Origin: UBA4729 sp038236865
GTDB lineage: Bacteria > Patescibacteriota > Saccharimonadia > Saccharimonadales > UBA4665
Direction: 5' to 3'
DNA length: 17,284 nt
Assembly: GCA_038236865.1 (NCBI GenBank)
Contig: JBBRZI010000024.1
Span: 1 to 17,284 of the forward strand
Shown here: positions 1 to 6,745 of the stretch, one piece after another
How the letters are laid out: every line of letters starts with the position of its first letter
Position numbering within the stretch: position 1 is the first letter of the stretch
Translations under genes and position numbers: made by a program
The notes under the pieces: generated by a model
Seen by the model: only the letters and a program-made list of their open reading frames with translations
What the model was told of the DNA's origin: nothing
Databases searched by the model: none

Positions 1-1720
1 GTCGTAACGCGTCAGTGCCAAACTCCGGGATGACCTCGAGAGGGTTGATGATGGTTTCGGGGTGGCTTTTGCTCATTTTTTGACCGTCTTCGGTGCGGAC
101 AAGGCCGTGCAGGTAGACTGTTTTGAACGGCACTTCGCCGGTGACGTAGGTGGTAGTGAGAATCATGCGGGCTACCCAAAAGAACAGCAGATCCCAGCCG
201 GTTTCCATAACTGTCGTCGGGTGGTAGGCCTGATAATCGGGGCTGCGCTTGAGGAGCGTCTGTAAATCGAGCGAATAATCGGCGGCGACTGCTGGGTCAA
301 TGAGCGTGCTCCAGGTCCACATTGCCGAGCTAAACCAGGTGTCGAGCGTGTCGGGGTCTTGCTCCCACTCATTCCAGCCTTCACTGATATCGGTTGGTGG
401 CTGGACGCCGACATAGATTTCTTGTTTACCATCTGTGTCGTTACGATACCAGACCGGGATGCGGTGGCCCCACCAGATCTGACGGCTAATGCACCAGTCG
501 CGCAGGTTGTCTATCCAGTGGAAATAGGTTTTTTCGAAACGCTCGGGGATGATGTCGACGTCACCGTCGTGGATCACACTCTGGAGGACTTGCTTGAGGC
601 TGCGGCGCTGACCTTTCCAATCGACGACTGGCTTATTGACGTCGACGAACCACTGTAGGCGGATTTGCGGTTCGATGACTCCCCCGCCCCGACTGTTGAG
701 CGACAGGTTGTGAATATACTGGTCGTCAACTCCAATCAGGAGGCCCTTGGCTTGTAATTTCTCGACAATTTTCGGCCGGGCTGCTTCGAGGGTCATACCG
801 GCAAACTCGGCGGCAATTGGTAAAAGTTTCCCGTGAAAATCGATGATTTGCTCACGGTCGAGTTGGTGGCGCTCAGCAATATCAAAGTCGGTTTGATCGT
901 GCCACGGTGTTATTGTCATGGCTCCGGTGCCGAATGTGGGGTCGACGGCCGCGTCTTTGATCACTGTGGCCGTGACTTTGCCGTTGATCCACTCGGCTTC
1001 AAACGTGTCGCCGTGTTTATAGGTGGCGTACCGCTTATCGTCGGGATGCACGACAACGTATTTGTCCCCAAATTTTGTCTCGGGGCGGGCGGTGCTGATC
1101 TGGAACGGACCGTATTGAAACGTATATAACTTCCCCTGCTCTTCCCGGTGGTCGACTTCGTCGTCGGACACGTTGGTCTCAAGCTTTGGGTCCCAGTTGA
1201 CAATGCGGTGGCCGCGGTAGATCAAACCGTCATGGTGCATCTTTACGAAGACTTCGTTGACCACACGGTTGAGGGAATCGTCAAGGGTGTAGCGGGCCCT
1301 TGTCCAGTCAACGCTGGCGCCCATAGCCCGGACTTGCTGGTTAATGGTTTCGCGGCTGTCGCCAACAAATTGCCGGGTACGGGCCATAAAGGCGTCGCGG
1401 CCGATCAAGTGCTTGGTCGTGCCTTCGGCGGCGAGCTGTTTTTCGATAATCGCATTCACGGCGAGGGCGGCGTGGTCAGTGCCAGGTAGCCACAAAACGT
1501 CTTTTCCCTGCTGGCGGGCGTGCCGGGCCATAATGTCCTGGAGGGTAATAAATAGGGAGTGACCGATGTGGAGCGTGCCGGTTTCATTGGGCGGCGGCAT
1601 GCTGATCGAAAAGTGCTCTTTATGGCTATGGAGGTCGGCCACAAATGCACCACTCTTCTCCCAGAGGGCAGAAATATCAGTTTCGTAATCGGCGGCGTTG
1701 TATACTTTGGGTAAATTCAT
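1..1720 (-). CDS. valS: Valyl-tRNA synthetase, N-terminal 573 codons (3' end outside window)
   Basis: Class I aminoacyl-tRNA synthetase that attaches valine to tRNA-Val in the cytoplasm. The reading frame is open from the ATG at 1720 to the window edge. The HIGH signature is at residues 51-54 after MPPPNETGTL, and KMSKS is at residues 548-552 (bases 65-79). Between them lies the CP1 editing insertion, with TARPETKFGD at 210-219 and GTGAMTITPWHD further on, followed by the RDWCISRQIWWGHRIPVW block typical of Val/Ile enzymes. The anticodon-binding domain and any C-terminal coiled coil are off the window. The start is fixed by the HIGH distance and by an extended -10 (TGG-TATGAT) ending 9 nt upstream; I see no Shine-Dalgarno sequence. 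It follows tsaD on the same strand after a 76-bp gap. Odd point: the editing motif usually written TTRPET reads TARPET. Confidence 0.96.
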   Translation of the reverse strand, partial: MNLPKVYNAADYETDISALWEKSGAFVADLHSHKEHFSISMPPPNETGTLHIGHSLFITLQDIMARHARQQGKDVLWLPGTDHAALAVNAIIEKQLAAEGTTKHLIGRDAFMARTRQFVGDSRETINQQVRAMGASVDWTRARYTLDDSLNRVVNEVFVKMHHDGLIYRGHRIVNWDPKLETNVSDDEVDHREEQGKLYTFQYGPFQISTARPETKFGDKYVVVHPDDKRYATYKHGDTFEAEWINGKVTATVIKDAAVDPTFGTGAMTITPWHDQTDFDIAERHQLDREQIIDFHGKLLPIAAEFAGMTLEAARPKIVEKLQAKGLLIGVDDQYIHNLSLNSRGGGVIEPQIRLQWFVDVNKPVVDWKGQRRSLKQVLQSVIHDGDVDIIPERFEKTYFHWIDNLRDWCISRQIWWGHRIPVWYRNDTDGKQEIYVGVQPPTDISEGWNEWEQDPDTLDTWFSSAMWTWSTLIDPAVAADYSLDLQTLLKRSPDYQAYHPTTVMETGWDLLFFWVARMILTTTYVTGEVPFKTVYLHGLVRTEDGQKMSKSHPETIINPLEVIPEFGTDALR

Positions 1721-1729
1721 ATGCTTTTT

Positions 1730-1738
1730 ATCATACCA
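1730..1738 (-). promoter_or_regulatory. Extended -10 of valS, probable leaderless start
   Basis: Read on the minus strand this is TGG followed by TATGAT. The hexamer ends 9 nt before the valS ATG (1720-1718), so transcription would begin at or within a few bases of the start codon. A weak -35 (TTCCCG, 1753-1758) sits 17 nt upstream. Confidence 0.55.
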
Positions 1739-1796
1739 CCTCTGTAAAAATTCGGGAAATCAACCTGATTTCATGTGAAATGTACCAGCTTACGGG

Positions 1797-2858
1797 CTAC
1801 ATGGACAGGTTGGGGGCAATCGCCAGCGTGTATGGGTCGGCCGCTAATTGCCCGGACGCGGCGGCAAAATAGCCGAGCGTGGCGATCATTGCCGCGTTGT
1901 CGGTGCAGAGTTTTACATCCGGATACTCGATAGGCAAGGGCAGGGCAGCGGCCAGCTGGCGGCGCAGCTCTTGGTTGGCGGCCACCCCACCGGCGATAAC
2001 GACGCTGGCCGGCCCGAACTCGCGAAAGGCGGCGACGGCCTTGTCGACAATCGTGGCGACGGCAATGGACTGGAAGCTGGCGGCAATGTCGGCCTTCTGG
2101 GCATCAGACAAGCGCTCAGCCAGCTTATACGACGGAAAGTCGTAACTTTCCCCGATTTGGGCCTGGGCCAACCTTAGAACGGCTGTTTTGACGCCAGAAA
2201 AGCTGAAGTCGTAGGTGCCGGCCATGTGGGCTTTCGGTAGCTTGAAGGCGGCGGCATTACCCGCCCGGGCGGCGGCGGCAATGTTGGGACCGCCGGGGTA
2301 GGGGAGACCGAGGATTTTCGCCACCTTGTCAAAGGCTTCGCCGATGGCGTCATCTTGGGTCTGGCCGAGGAGGCTGTAGTTGAAGTGACTGCTATACAGC
2401 ACGAGCTGGCTGTGACCGCCGGATACAATAATGGCGAGCATTGGAAAAATTGGCTGGGCGGTTCTCATCTGGTAGCCTGGCAGGGCGCTACTCGTGAGAA
2501 AGTTCGCATAGACGTGCCCAGCAACATGATTGACTGAATATAACGGCTTAGTATGGGCGATTGCCAGGGTTCGAGCGGTGAGGACGCCTATTAGCAGACT
2601 CCCGCCTAGTCCGGCGCCATTGGTTACGGTAATCGCATCGATATTTGACCAGTCGCAGGCGGCTTCGGCTAAAGCCTCATGAATTACCGGCAGTATCGAC
2701 TCGATGTGGCTGCGGGCGGCAATTTCAGGCACCACACCACCGTATTTGGCGTGGAGGTCCATGCTGCTGGCAATGGCGTTACTGAGCAGGCGCGAGCCAT
2801 CCTCCACGACCGCTGCCGCTGTCTCGTCACAGCTACTTTCAATACCTAATACTCTCAT
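1797..2858 (-). CDS. tsaD: tRNA N6-adenosine threonylcarbamoyltransferase TsaD
   Basis: Catalytic subunit that transfers threonylcarbamoyl from TC-AMP to A37 of ANN-decoding tRNAs (t6A synthesis), working in the cytoplasm with TsaB and TsaE. The 353-aa product has the normal length for the family. The ASKHA-fold start MRVLGIESSCDET is present. The metal-binding histidines are H111 and H115 in HVAGH; the Glu often found inside this motif is Ala here. VSGGHSQL is at 145-152, PYPGG near 187-191, and the late metal ligand is D320 in LCTDNAAMIA. It starts with ATG at 2858, 8 nt behind an extended -10 (TGG-TATGCT), and ends with TAG 76 bp before valS. It is divergent from the MurE-like gene. Both tsaD and valS support tRNA function, so cotranscription is plausible although valS has its own -10. 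Confidence 0.97.
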   Translation of the reverse strand: MRVLGIESSCDETAAAVVEDGSRLLSNAIASSMDLHAKYGGVVPEIAARSHIESILPVIHEALAEAACDWSNIDAITVTNGAGLGGSLLIGVLTARTLAIAHTKPLYSVNHVAGHVYANFLTSSALPGYQMRTAQPIFPMLAIIVSGGHSQLVLYSSHFNYSLLGQTQDDAIGEAFDKVAKILGLPYPGGPNIAAAARAGNAAAFKLPKAHMAGTYDFSFSGVKTAVLRLAQAQIGESYDFPSYKLAERLSDAQKADIAASFQSIAVATIVDKAVAAFREFGPASVVIAGGVAANQELRRQLAAALPLPIEYPDVKLCTDNAAMIATLGYFAAASGQLAADPYTLAIAPNLSM

Positions 2859-2866
2859 CTATAGCC

Positions 2867-2875
2867 AGCATACCA
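2867..2875 (-). promoter_or_regulatory. Extended -10 of tsaD
   Basis: On the minus strand this reads TGG then TATGCT; the hexamer occupies 2867-2872 and ends 8 nt before the tsaD ATG. No Shine-Dalgarno fits between them, which suggests a leaderless mRNA. I see no convincing -35. Confidence 0.5.
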
Positions 2876-2954
2876 TGGTAGCTTAGAGCTTGTTTTGGGG
2901 ATAACTCGACGCGCTTTGGGTCGTAACGGCAGTTTGTTTTGGCGCTGAACCCGC

Positions 2955-2960
2955 TATACT
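2955..2960 (+). promoter_or_regulatory. -10 box of the MurE-like gene
   Basis: TATACT ends 7 nt before the ATG at 2968. There is no Shine-Dalgarno in the 7-nt gap (CGGTAGT), so the transcript probably starts at the ATG. Divergent from the tsaD -10, about 80 bp away. Confidence 0.5.
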
Positions 2961-2967
2961 CGGTAGT

Positions 2968-4275
2968 ATGAGTTTACGTAATACCGTTAAGCGGCTCGTG
3001 CCGCTCGGCTTGTTTGCGGTAATTGAACCGTATGGACATCTGACTGAGGCTGTTCTGCTCAATATTATTAATGGGTTTCCGGGCCATGGCCTGAAGGTTA
3101 TTGGCATCACCGGCACGAACGGGAAGACATCGACGGCGTTTTTGGTGCAGTGCATGCTCCACGAAGCGGGCTACAAGGTCGGGCTGATGACGACGGTCGG
3201 GTACGGTGTTGGGGCCGAGATTACGCCTCAGATCCATCACATGACAAATGTTAGCGTGCCAGAACTGATGCAACGATTAAAGTGGATGAAGTCTCAGGGA
3301 GTCGAGTGGTTGGTGCTCGAGACGACTAGCCACGCCCTGGCTCAGCACCGCATCTGGGGCGTACCGTACAGCGTCGCCGTGCTGACCAACGTCACTCACG
3401 AGCACCTTGATTATCACCGGACGTTTGCGCGCTATCGGGACGCCAAGCGCAAACTTTTTCAGCTGGCCGACCGCAACCGCCGGGGGCTGCGGATTGGTAT
3501 TATTAACGCCGAAGATCCGAGTGCCGACCTGTTTGCCCAAGATATTGCCCACCCAATCCTCTACGGGATCGACAAGGGCGGCATTCGAGCGTCGAATGTG
3601 CGGCTGGCGGCGTCGGGCGTTAGTTATGATGTAAAAACCGGTTCAGAAGTCTACCACATCAACTGTCATCTGCCGGGCAGTTTCAACGTTTTTAACTCCT
3701 TGGCCGCCGTTTGTGTCGGCCGGGCGCTCGGGCTCACCAAGGCGCAGATCGAACAGGGGATTGGCGCCCTTGAGGGTGTCGAAGGCCGGATGACGCGGAT
3801 TGACGAGGGCCAGGACTTTGACGTCATCGTCGACTATGCACACACGCCCGACAGCTTTGAGAAATTGTTTAAAGATTTAAAACCAGTCGTCACCGGTAAG
3901 TTGATTGTGATGTTCGGTTCAGCTGGTCGGCGCGACGAGGCCAAGCGGGCGGTGCAGGGCGAACTAGCCGGATCGTACTGTGACGAGGTCATTATTACGG
4001 AAGAGGACGATCGCGATATTGACGGTGCGGCCATCATGGATCAAATTGCGGCCGGTGCCGAGCGAGCCGGCAAGACCCTGAACACTGATTTGTACTTGAT
4101 CCACGACCGCACAGCGGCGATTGCCTACACAATTTCACGTGCAATGACTGGCGACACCATCTTGTTACTTGGCAAGGGCCATGAAAAAACGATTGAGCGC
4201 GCCAATGGCGAAAACGACTGGGACGAAATTGGTACGGCCCATCAAGCCTTACGGGCTAGCTTGCAGAAACAATAG
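2968..4275 (+). CDS. MurE-like Mur ligase (UDP-MurNAc-tripeptide synthetase family), no canonical N-terminal domain
   Basis: ATP-dependent amino-acid ligase of the Mur family. MurE adds the third residue to UDP-MurNAc-L-Ala-D-Glu in cytoplasmic peptidoglycan precursor synthesis. The P-loop GITGTNGKTST is at residues 47-56, LETTSHAL at 118-125, TNVTHEHLDYH at 140-150, the candidate carbamylated lysine in YRDAKRKLF (K160), LPGSFNVFNSLAA at 235-247, GRMTRIDEG at 273-281, VDYAHTPDS at 288-296 and GKGHE at 402-406. At 435 aa it is shorter than typical MurE (about 490). The P-loop lies near residue 50 instead of about 110, so the domain that normally holds the UDP-MurNAc end is missing or reduced. 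Where MurE has the substrate-choosing DNPR motif, this protein has EDDR (346-349). MurE function is therefore likely, but the third amino acid cannot be read from sequence. A Mur-type ligase with another substrate is possible. Confidence 0.85.
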   Translation: MSLRNTVKRLVPLGLFAVIEPYGHLTEAVLLNIINGFPGHGLKVIGITGTNGKTSTAFLVQCMLHEAGYKVGLMTTVGYGVGAEITPQIHHMTNVSVPELMQRLKWMKSQGVEWLVLETTSHALAQHRIWGVPYSVAVLTNVTHEHLDYHRTFARYRDAKRKLFQLADRNRRGLRIGIINAEDPSADLFAQDIAHPILYGIDKGGIRASNVRLAASGVSYDVKTGSEVYHINCHLPGSFNVFNSLAAVCVGRALGLTKAQIEQGIGALEGVEGRMTRIDEGQDFDVIVDYAHTPDSFEKLFKDLKPVVTGKLIVMFGSAGRRDEAKRAVQGELAGSYCDEVIITEEDDRDIDGAAIMDQIAAGAERAGKTLNTDLYLIHDRTAAIAYTISRAMTGDTILLLGKGHEKTIERANGENDWDEIGTAHQALRASLQKQ

Positions 4276-4295
4276 ACCAACCATATTCAAAAAAG

Positions 4296-4304
4296 TGGTA
4301 TGGT
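4296..4304 (+). promoter_or_regulatory. Extended -10 of the lipoprotein gene
   Basis: TGG followed by TATGGT, the hexamer ending 7 nt before the ATG at 4312. The in-frame ATG at 4300 lies inside this -10, so 4312 is the better start. Confidence 0.5.
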
Positions 4305-4311
4305 ACTCATT

Positions 4312-4845
4312 ATGACGAGAGCGCACCTATCGATTGAACGGGGTGTGAGTACAGCCGAGTTGGTCCCGACTGCCAGAGTGGCCACCGAAGTATCACGGCG
4401 CACCAGCCACCACAACTGGCCGAAGGTTTATGGTGCGGTTATGTTGGTGGCAAGTGGTTTGGTTGCGGGTTGTGCCGGTAGTGTGTCTCCAGCTGACGGC
4501 TGCAAATATACATCGTCTATCAATGACTTGGAAAATCCGGATCGGGGTAACCCAATACTCCTCACTCCCGGCCGGATACCCTTTACGCTACTGCTATCGA
4601 GACACAACGCTAACACTGTCGGTGTGGGTATGATAATCAGTCAGAAAGGTGACCCCTATTTTATGAGCAGTTTCAGGGGATCAGACGCAATACAAATAGA
4701 TCTTAAAATACCGACCAACCAGTCCGCCAGTACATGGACAAAACGGATTGGGGCCGATACGGTCGAGGTGGTTGTGACCCATGGCGAGGTCCAGAGTAGC
4801 TGCGTGAGTGCCGCCGTTGCCGCCGCCGCTCAGCCACAGTCCTAG
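4312..4845 (+). CDS. Putative small lipoprotein of unknown function
   Basis: 177-aa protein with no recognised enzymatic domain. After a long polar stretch (residues 1-39, net basic near RRTSHHNWPK) comes a hydrophobic segment VYGAVMLVASGLVAGC ending in a lipobox-like L-V-A-G-C with Cys54, so the mature protein is probably lipid-anchored outside the membrane. The n-region is unusually long for a lipoprotein signal. The mature part has two further cysteines (C63 in DGCKYTSS and one near the C-terminus in QSSCVSAAV) that could form a disulfide, and it ends in an Ala-rich tail. The start at 4312 is chosen because an extended -10 ends 7 nt before it. It lies 36 bp after the MurE-like gene. Its stop shares CTAG with the convergent amidinotransferase gene. 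Function is unknown; an envelope role is inferred from the signal only. Confidence 0.75.
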   Translation: MTRAHLSIERGVSTAELVPTARVATEVSRRTSHHNWPKVYGAVMLVASGLVAGCAGSVSPADGCKYTSSINDLENPDRGNPILLTPGRIPFTLLLSRHNANTVGVGMIISQKGDPYFMSSFRGSDAIQIDLKIPTNQSASTWTKRIGADTVEVVVTHGEVQSSCVSAAVAAAAQPQS

Positions 4846-5708
4846 GCGTTGTCGAGCGTCAGGCTGATGCAACGAATGTAGCCACCGCCTTTGGCGAGCT
4901 CGTTGACGACTGGTGTAATAGTTTTGAGGCCGTGGGCTTCGACGGCAGCTTTAAAGTTCGGTGCCTGAGCGCTCATAATGACGGTCTCACCGGTGGAAAC
5001 GAGGTTGCAGGCGAAAGCCTGGACGGCCTCTTCGAGGCTAACCTCGATTTTATCGATGGGCAGGGCGCGCAGCCGATCCTGGCTTTCGGGCATAAAGGCT
5101 TCGGGGCACCAGGCAATCAGGTCGTCGCGCAGTACCGACAAGGCTAGGTCGATGTCGTAGAAGAAGCTGTCGGGCCAGCCACTGACCGCATTGATCACCG
5201 AATTTCCGGCGGCGTCGATTTCAGGCACGGTTTGCAGGCTGATAACTTGGTAACCGAGGGTTTGGCCGAGAAAGTCGTGCACGGCCGGGTCGTTCCGGTA
5301 ATTGCTACCGGTAAATAAGTAGTCGCCGCAGGGCAGGGCATCACCCTGGCCGCTAAAGCGTAATCCGGCCGGGAGTTTGACGATCGTTTTACCGAGCTCA
5401 CGCAAAACTTTTTCGGCGTAAGGCTCTTCGGACTGGCGGACATTGGGCAGGTGAGCCATGACGGCGGTGTCGCCGCGGATGAGCGCCCAGTTGGCGGAAT
5501 AGACGCCGTCTTGGCAATCGACCGGTGGGGGCACTTGAATGACGGTGACGCCGGCAGTCTCAAGAGCGGCCTTGATACGGGCGTGCTCGGCTTGAGCTAG
5601 CGTGCGGTCAATTGGCGTTGAGGCGTCCATGTAGGGATTGATGGGGGCACTATCGTCAAAAAATTCGGCGCCAGACATCAGAACAGTTTGATTTATGGTA
5701 TTGGGCAT
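4842..5708 (-). CDS. Amidinotransferase/dimethylargininase-family protein
   Basis: Member of the guanidino-group-modifying superfamily (arginine deiminase, DDAH, amidinotransferases; pentein fold), which uses a nucleophilic Cys to attack the guanidinium carbon of arginine-like substrates. In the 288-aa product I see CQDGVYSANWALI (65-77), FSGQGDALPCG (118-128), GSNYRND (134-140), CNLVSTGETVIMS (234-246) and the C-terminal ELAKGGGYIRCISL (270-283), with C280 the likely nucleophile. The segment that usually carries the catalytic His (family form close to FYHLD) reads FFYDIDLAL, putting Asp185 at that place. The substrate is unknown; free arginine or methylarginine hydrolysis are guesses. The ATG at 5708 is preferred over an upstream in-frame start at 5825 because a -10 box lies 7 nt before it and the upstream 39 codons encode a low-quality Pro/Ser-rich stretch. 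Confidence 0.82.
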   Translation of the reverse strand: MPNTINQTVLMSGAEFFDDSAPINPYMDASTPIDRTLAQAEHARIKAALETAGVTVIQVPPPVDCQDGVYSANWALIRGDTAVMAHLPNVRQSEEPYAEKVLRELGKTIVKLPAGLRFSGQGDALPCGDYLFTGSNYRNDPAVHDFLGQTLGYQVISLQTVPEIDAAGNSVINAVSGWPDSFFYDIDLALSVLRDDLIAWCPEAFMPESQDRLRALPIDKIEVSLEEAVQAFACNLVSTGETVIMSAQAPNFKAAVEAHGLKTITPVVNELAKGGGYIRCISLTLDNA

Positions 5709-5715
5709 TCGGTTA

Positions 5716-5723
5716 AGTATATA
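5716..5723 (-). promoter_or_regulatory. -10 box of the amidinotransferase-family gene
   Basis: On the minus strand TATATACT: either TATACT ending 7 nt, or TATATA ending 9 nt, before the ATG at 5708. A possible -35 TTGCCC (5742-5747) stands 18 nt before TATATA. It supports the downstream start codon. Confidence 0.5.
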
Positions 5724-5907
5724 GTAACTGCAGAAAAACGCGGGCAACAACGACGATATCCTCAGGGCATGAAGATAGGTGGGCGACGCGCTAGCAGGCG
5801 GCGGACAGGTACTGACTTCTGCCAACTGCCTTAAGCAGGGGTATTTCGGTGGATGAACTAAGAAGAATCAGTTTAAAGCTTTTTAATTTAGAAAGTGTAA
5901 CGAATAT

Positions 5908-6180
5908 TCACCAATTATGAGTTGCGAGATTCATCTCAGCAATAACTTCCGCAGCCTTATTTCTTTGAGCTATTTGAGCTTCTGTGTCCTGTTCAGCAGT
6001 CACTGGGGGGGCTTCATGCCGAATTCGTGGTCCGGCTGCAAGCGCATCGCCTGACTCTGCACGAACTGCGCCAAGGATTTCTGCTGCACGTTCATCTGAA
6101 ATACTTTGAAATGGAATTGCATTCTGCGGCGCAGAATATCTTGCGTTCCATTTGTCTTTGTCCATTGGTCGCCTAGCCAT
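5908..6180 (-). CDS. Hypothetical 90-aa protein, AT-rich orphan gene
   Basis: I do not recognise this protein. It is hydrophilic, without a signal peptide or membrane segment. It starts MARRPMDKDKW, has a middle Ala/Pro-rich stretch, and ends in a predicted helix (about residues 66-85, EAQIAQRNKAAEVIAEMN). Its codons end in A/T more often than those of its neighbours, and it sits in an AT-rich interval, which could mean later acquisition. Evidence that it is real: a near-consensus promoter upstream (TTGACA, 17 nt, TATAGT), a purine-rich AAAGAAG about 8 nt before the ATG, and a complete frame of this length in AT-rich DNA. It stops with TGA. Downstream it faces the amidinotransferase promoter region. 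Confidence 0.6.
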   Translation of the reverse strand: MARRPMDKDKWNARYSAPQNAIPFQSISDERAAEILGAVRAESGDALAAGPRIRHEAPPVTAEQDTEAQIAQRNKAAEVIAEMNLATHNW

Positions 6181-6239
6181 AGTTATCTTCTTTCTTTCAG
6201 GAGATGTTTTGCGTGTCGTTGTTTTTGTATTACAAATAA

Positions 6240-6268
6240 ACTATAGCGTACTTTGGCAGTTTTGTCAA
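6240..6268 (-). promoter_or_regulatory. Near-consensus sigma70-type promoter of the 90-aa gene
   Basis: On the minus strand TTGACA (6263-6268), 17-nt spacer, TATAGT (6240-6245). Predicted transcription start is near 6233, leaving a leader of about 50 nt before the ATG at 6180. This is the best-matching promoter in the window. Confidence 0.7.
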
Positions 6269-6269
6269 T

Positions 6270-6745
6270 ACCGTTTTTAGGTAACTAGCCCTCGGGGCGA
6301 ATAAGCAATTAGCCTTTAGCTTTATGTTTATCTGTTGGCGGTGATAATTTTTTTTATAGATTATCAGGGTAGGCAACAGAGTAATCATGGCCAACGTACC
6401 CAACACTAAACTGTTTCACAAACAGTAATAAGATGGAATCTCTAAAACTTACTATTGAAAAGTGGTGAAGAGACTGCGACTATCTACCTAATACTTAGAA
6501 CTGGATGCGCGTAACAGGGGGTTTACCGTTATCAGCAACTATTGGTCAATACTGGCGCCTTTTAGGCTGGCGATAAGCCTGTTGTAAGTTGCACCGTTTA
6601 GATAAACTGCAGCCTTGAGGCAAGACTTCGCTTGATTGAGCTAGCGAGAAAGCAGCATTTGTAAAACCTGATGACGTTGTCGATGATTGCACTATTCAGT
6701 TCTTGACTTGTACTGGGAGATGCGCAACGACGGCCCTTTTGGAGC
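6270..6745. other. Intergenic AT-rich stretch without a recognisable gene
   Basis: About 475 bp between the orphan-gene promoter and the end of the HAD gene. No convincing ORF, tRNA, tmRNA, RNase P or SRP RNA signature was found on either strand. Small inverted repeats are present: TGATAAT-N11-ATTATCA (6342-6366, T-rich loop), CTGTTT-CAC-AAACAG (6411-6425) and AGGCT/AGCCT near 6564-6579. A decayed gene or an unrecognised RNA are both possible. Confidence 0.5.

Noticed and set aside
1..1653. Several plus-strand frames of 70-110 aa
   Set aside because: Shadows of the valS gene on the opposite strand.
5709..5825. Longer start for the amidinotransferase-family gene (39 more residues)
   Set aside because: The extension covers the -10 box that ends 7 nt before the ATG at 5708 and encodes a stretch unlike the family N-terminus.
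6230..6388. 52-codon minus-strand frame (basic, hydrophobic) upstream of the orphan gene
   Set aside because: It runs through the strong promoter of the 90-aa gene and has no Shine-Dalgarno or -10; probably chance.
6270..6745. Structured RNA (tmRNA, RNase P, SRP RNA) or CRISPR in the gene-free stretch
   Set aside because: None of the hallmark sequences or regular repeats were found on either strand; only small unrelated inverted repeats.
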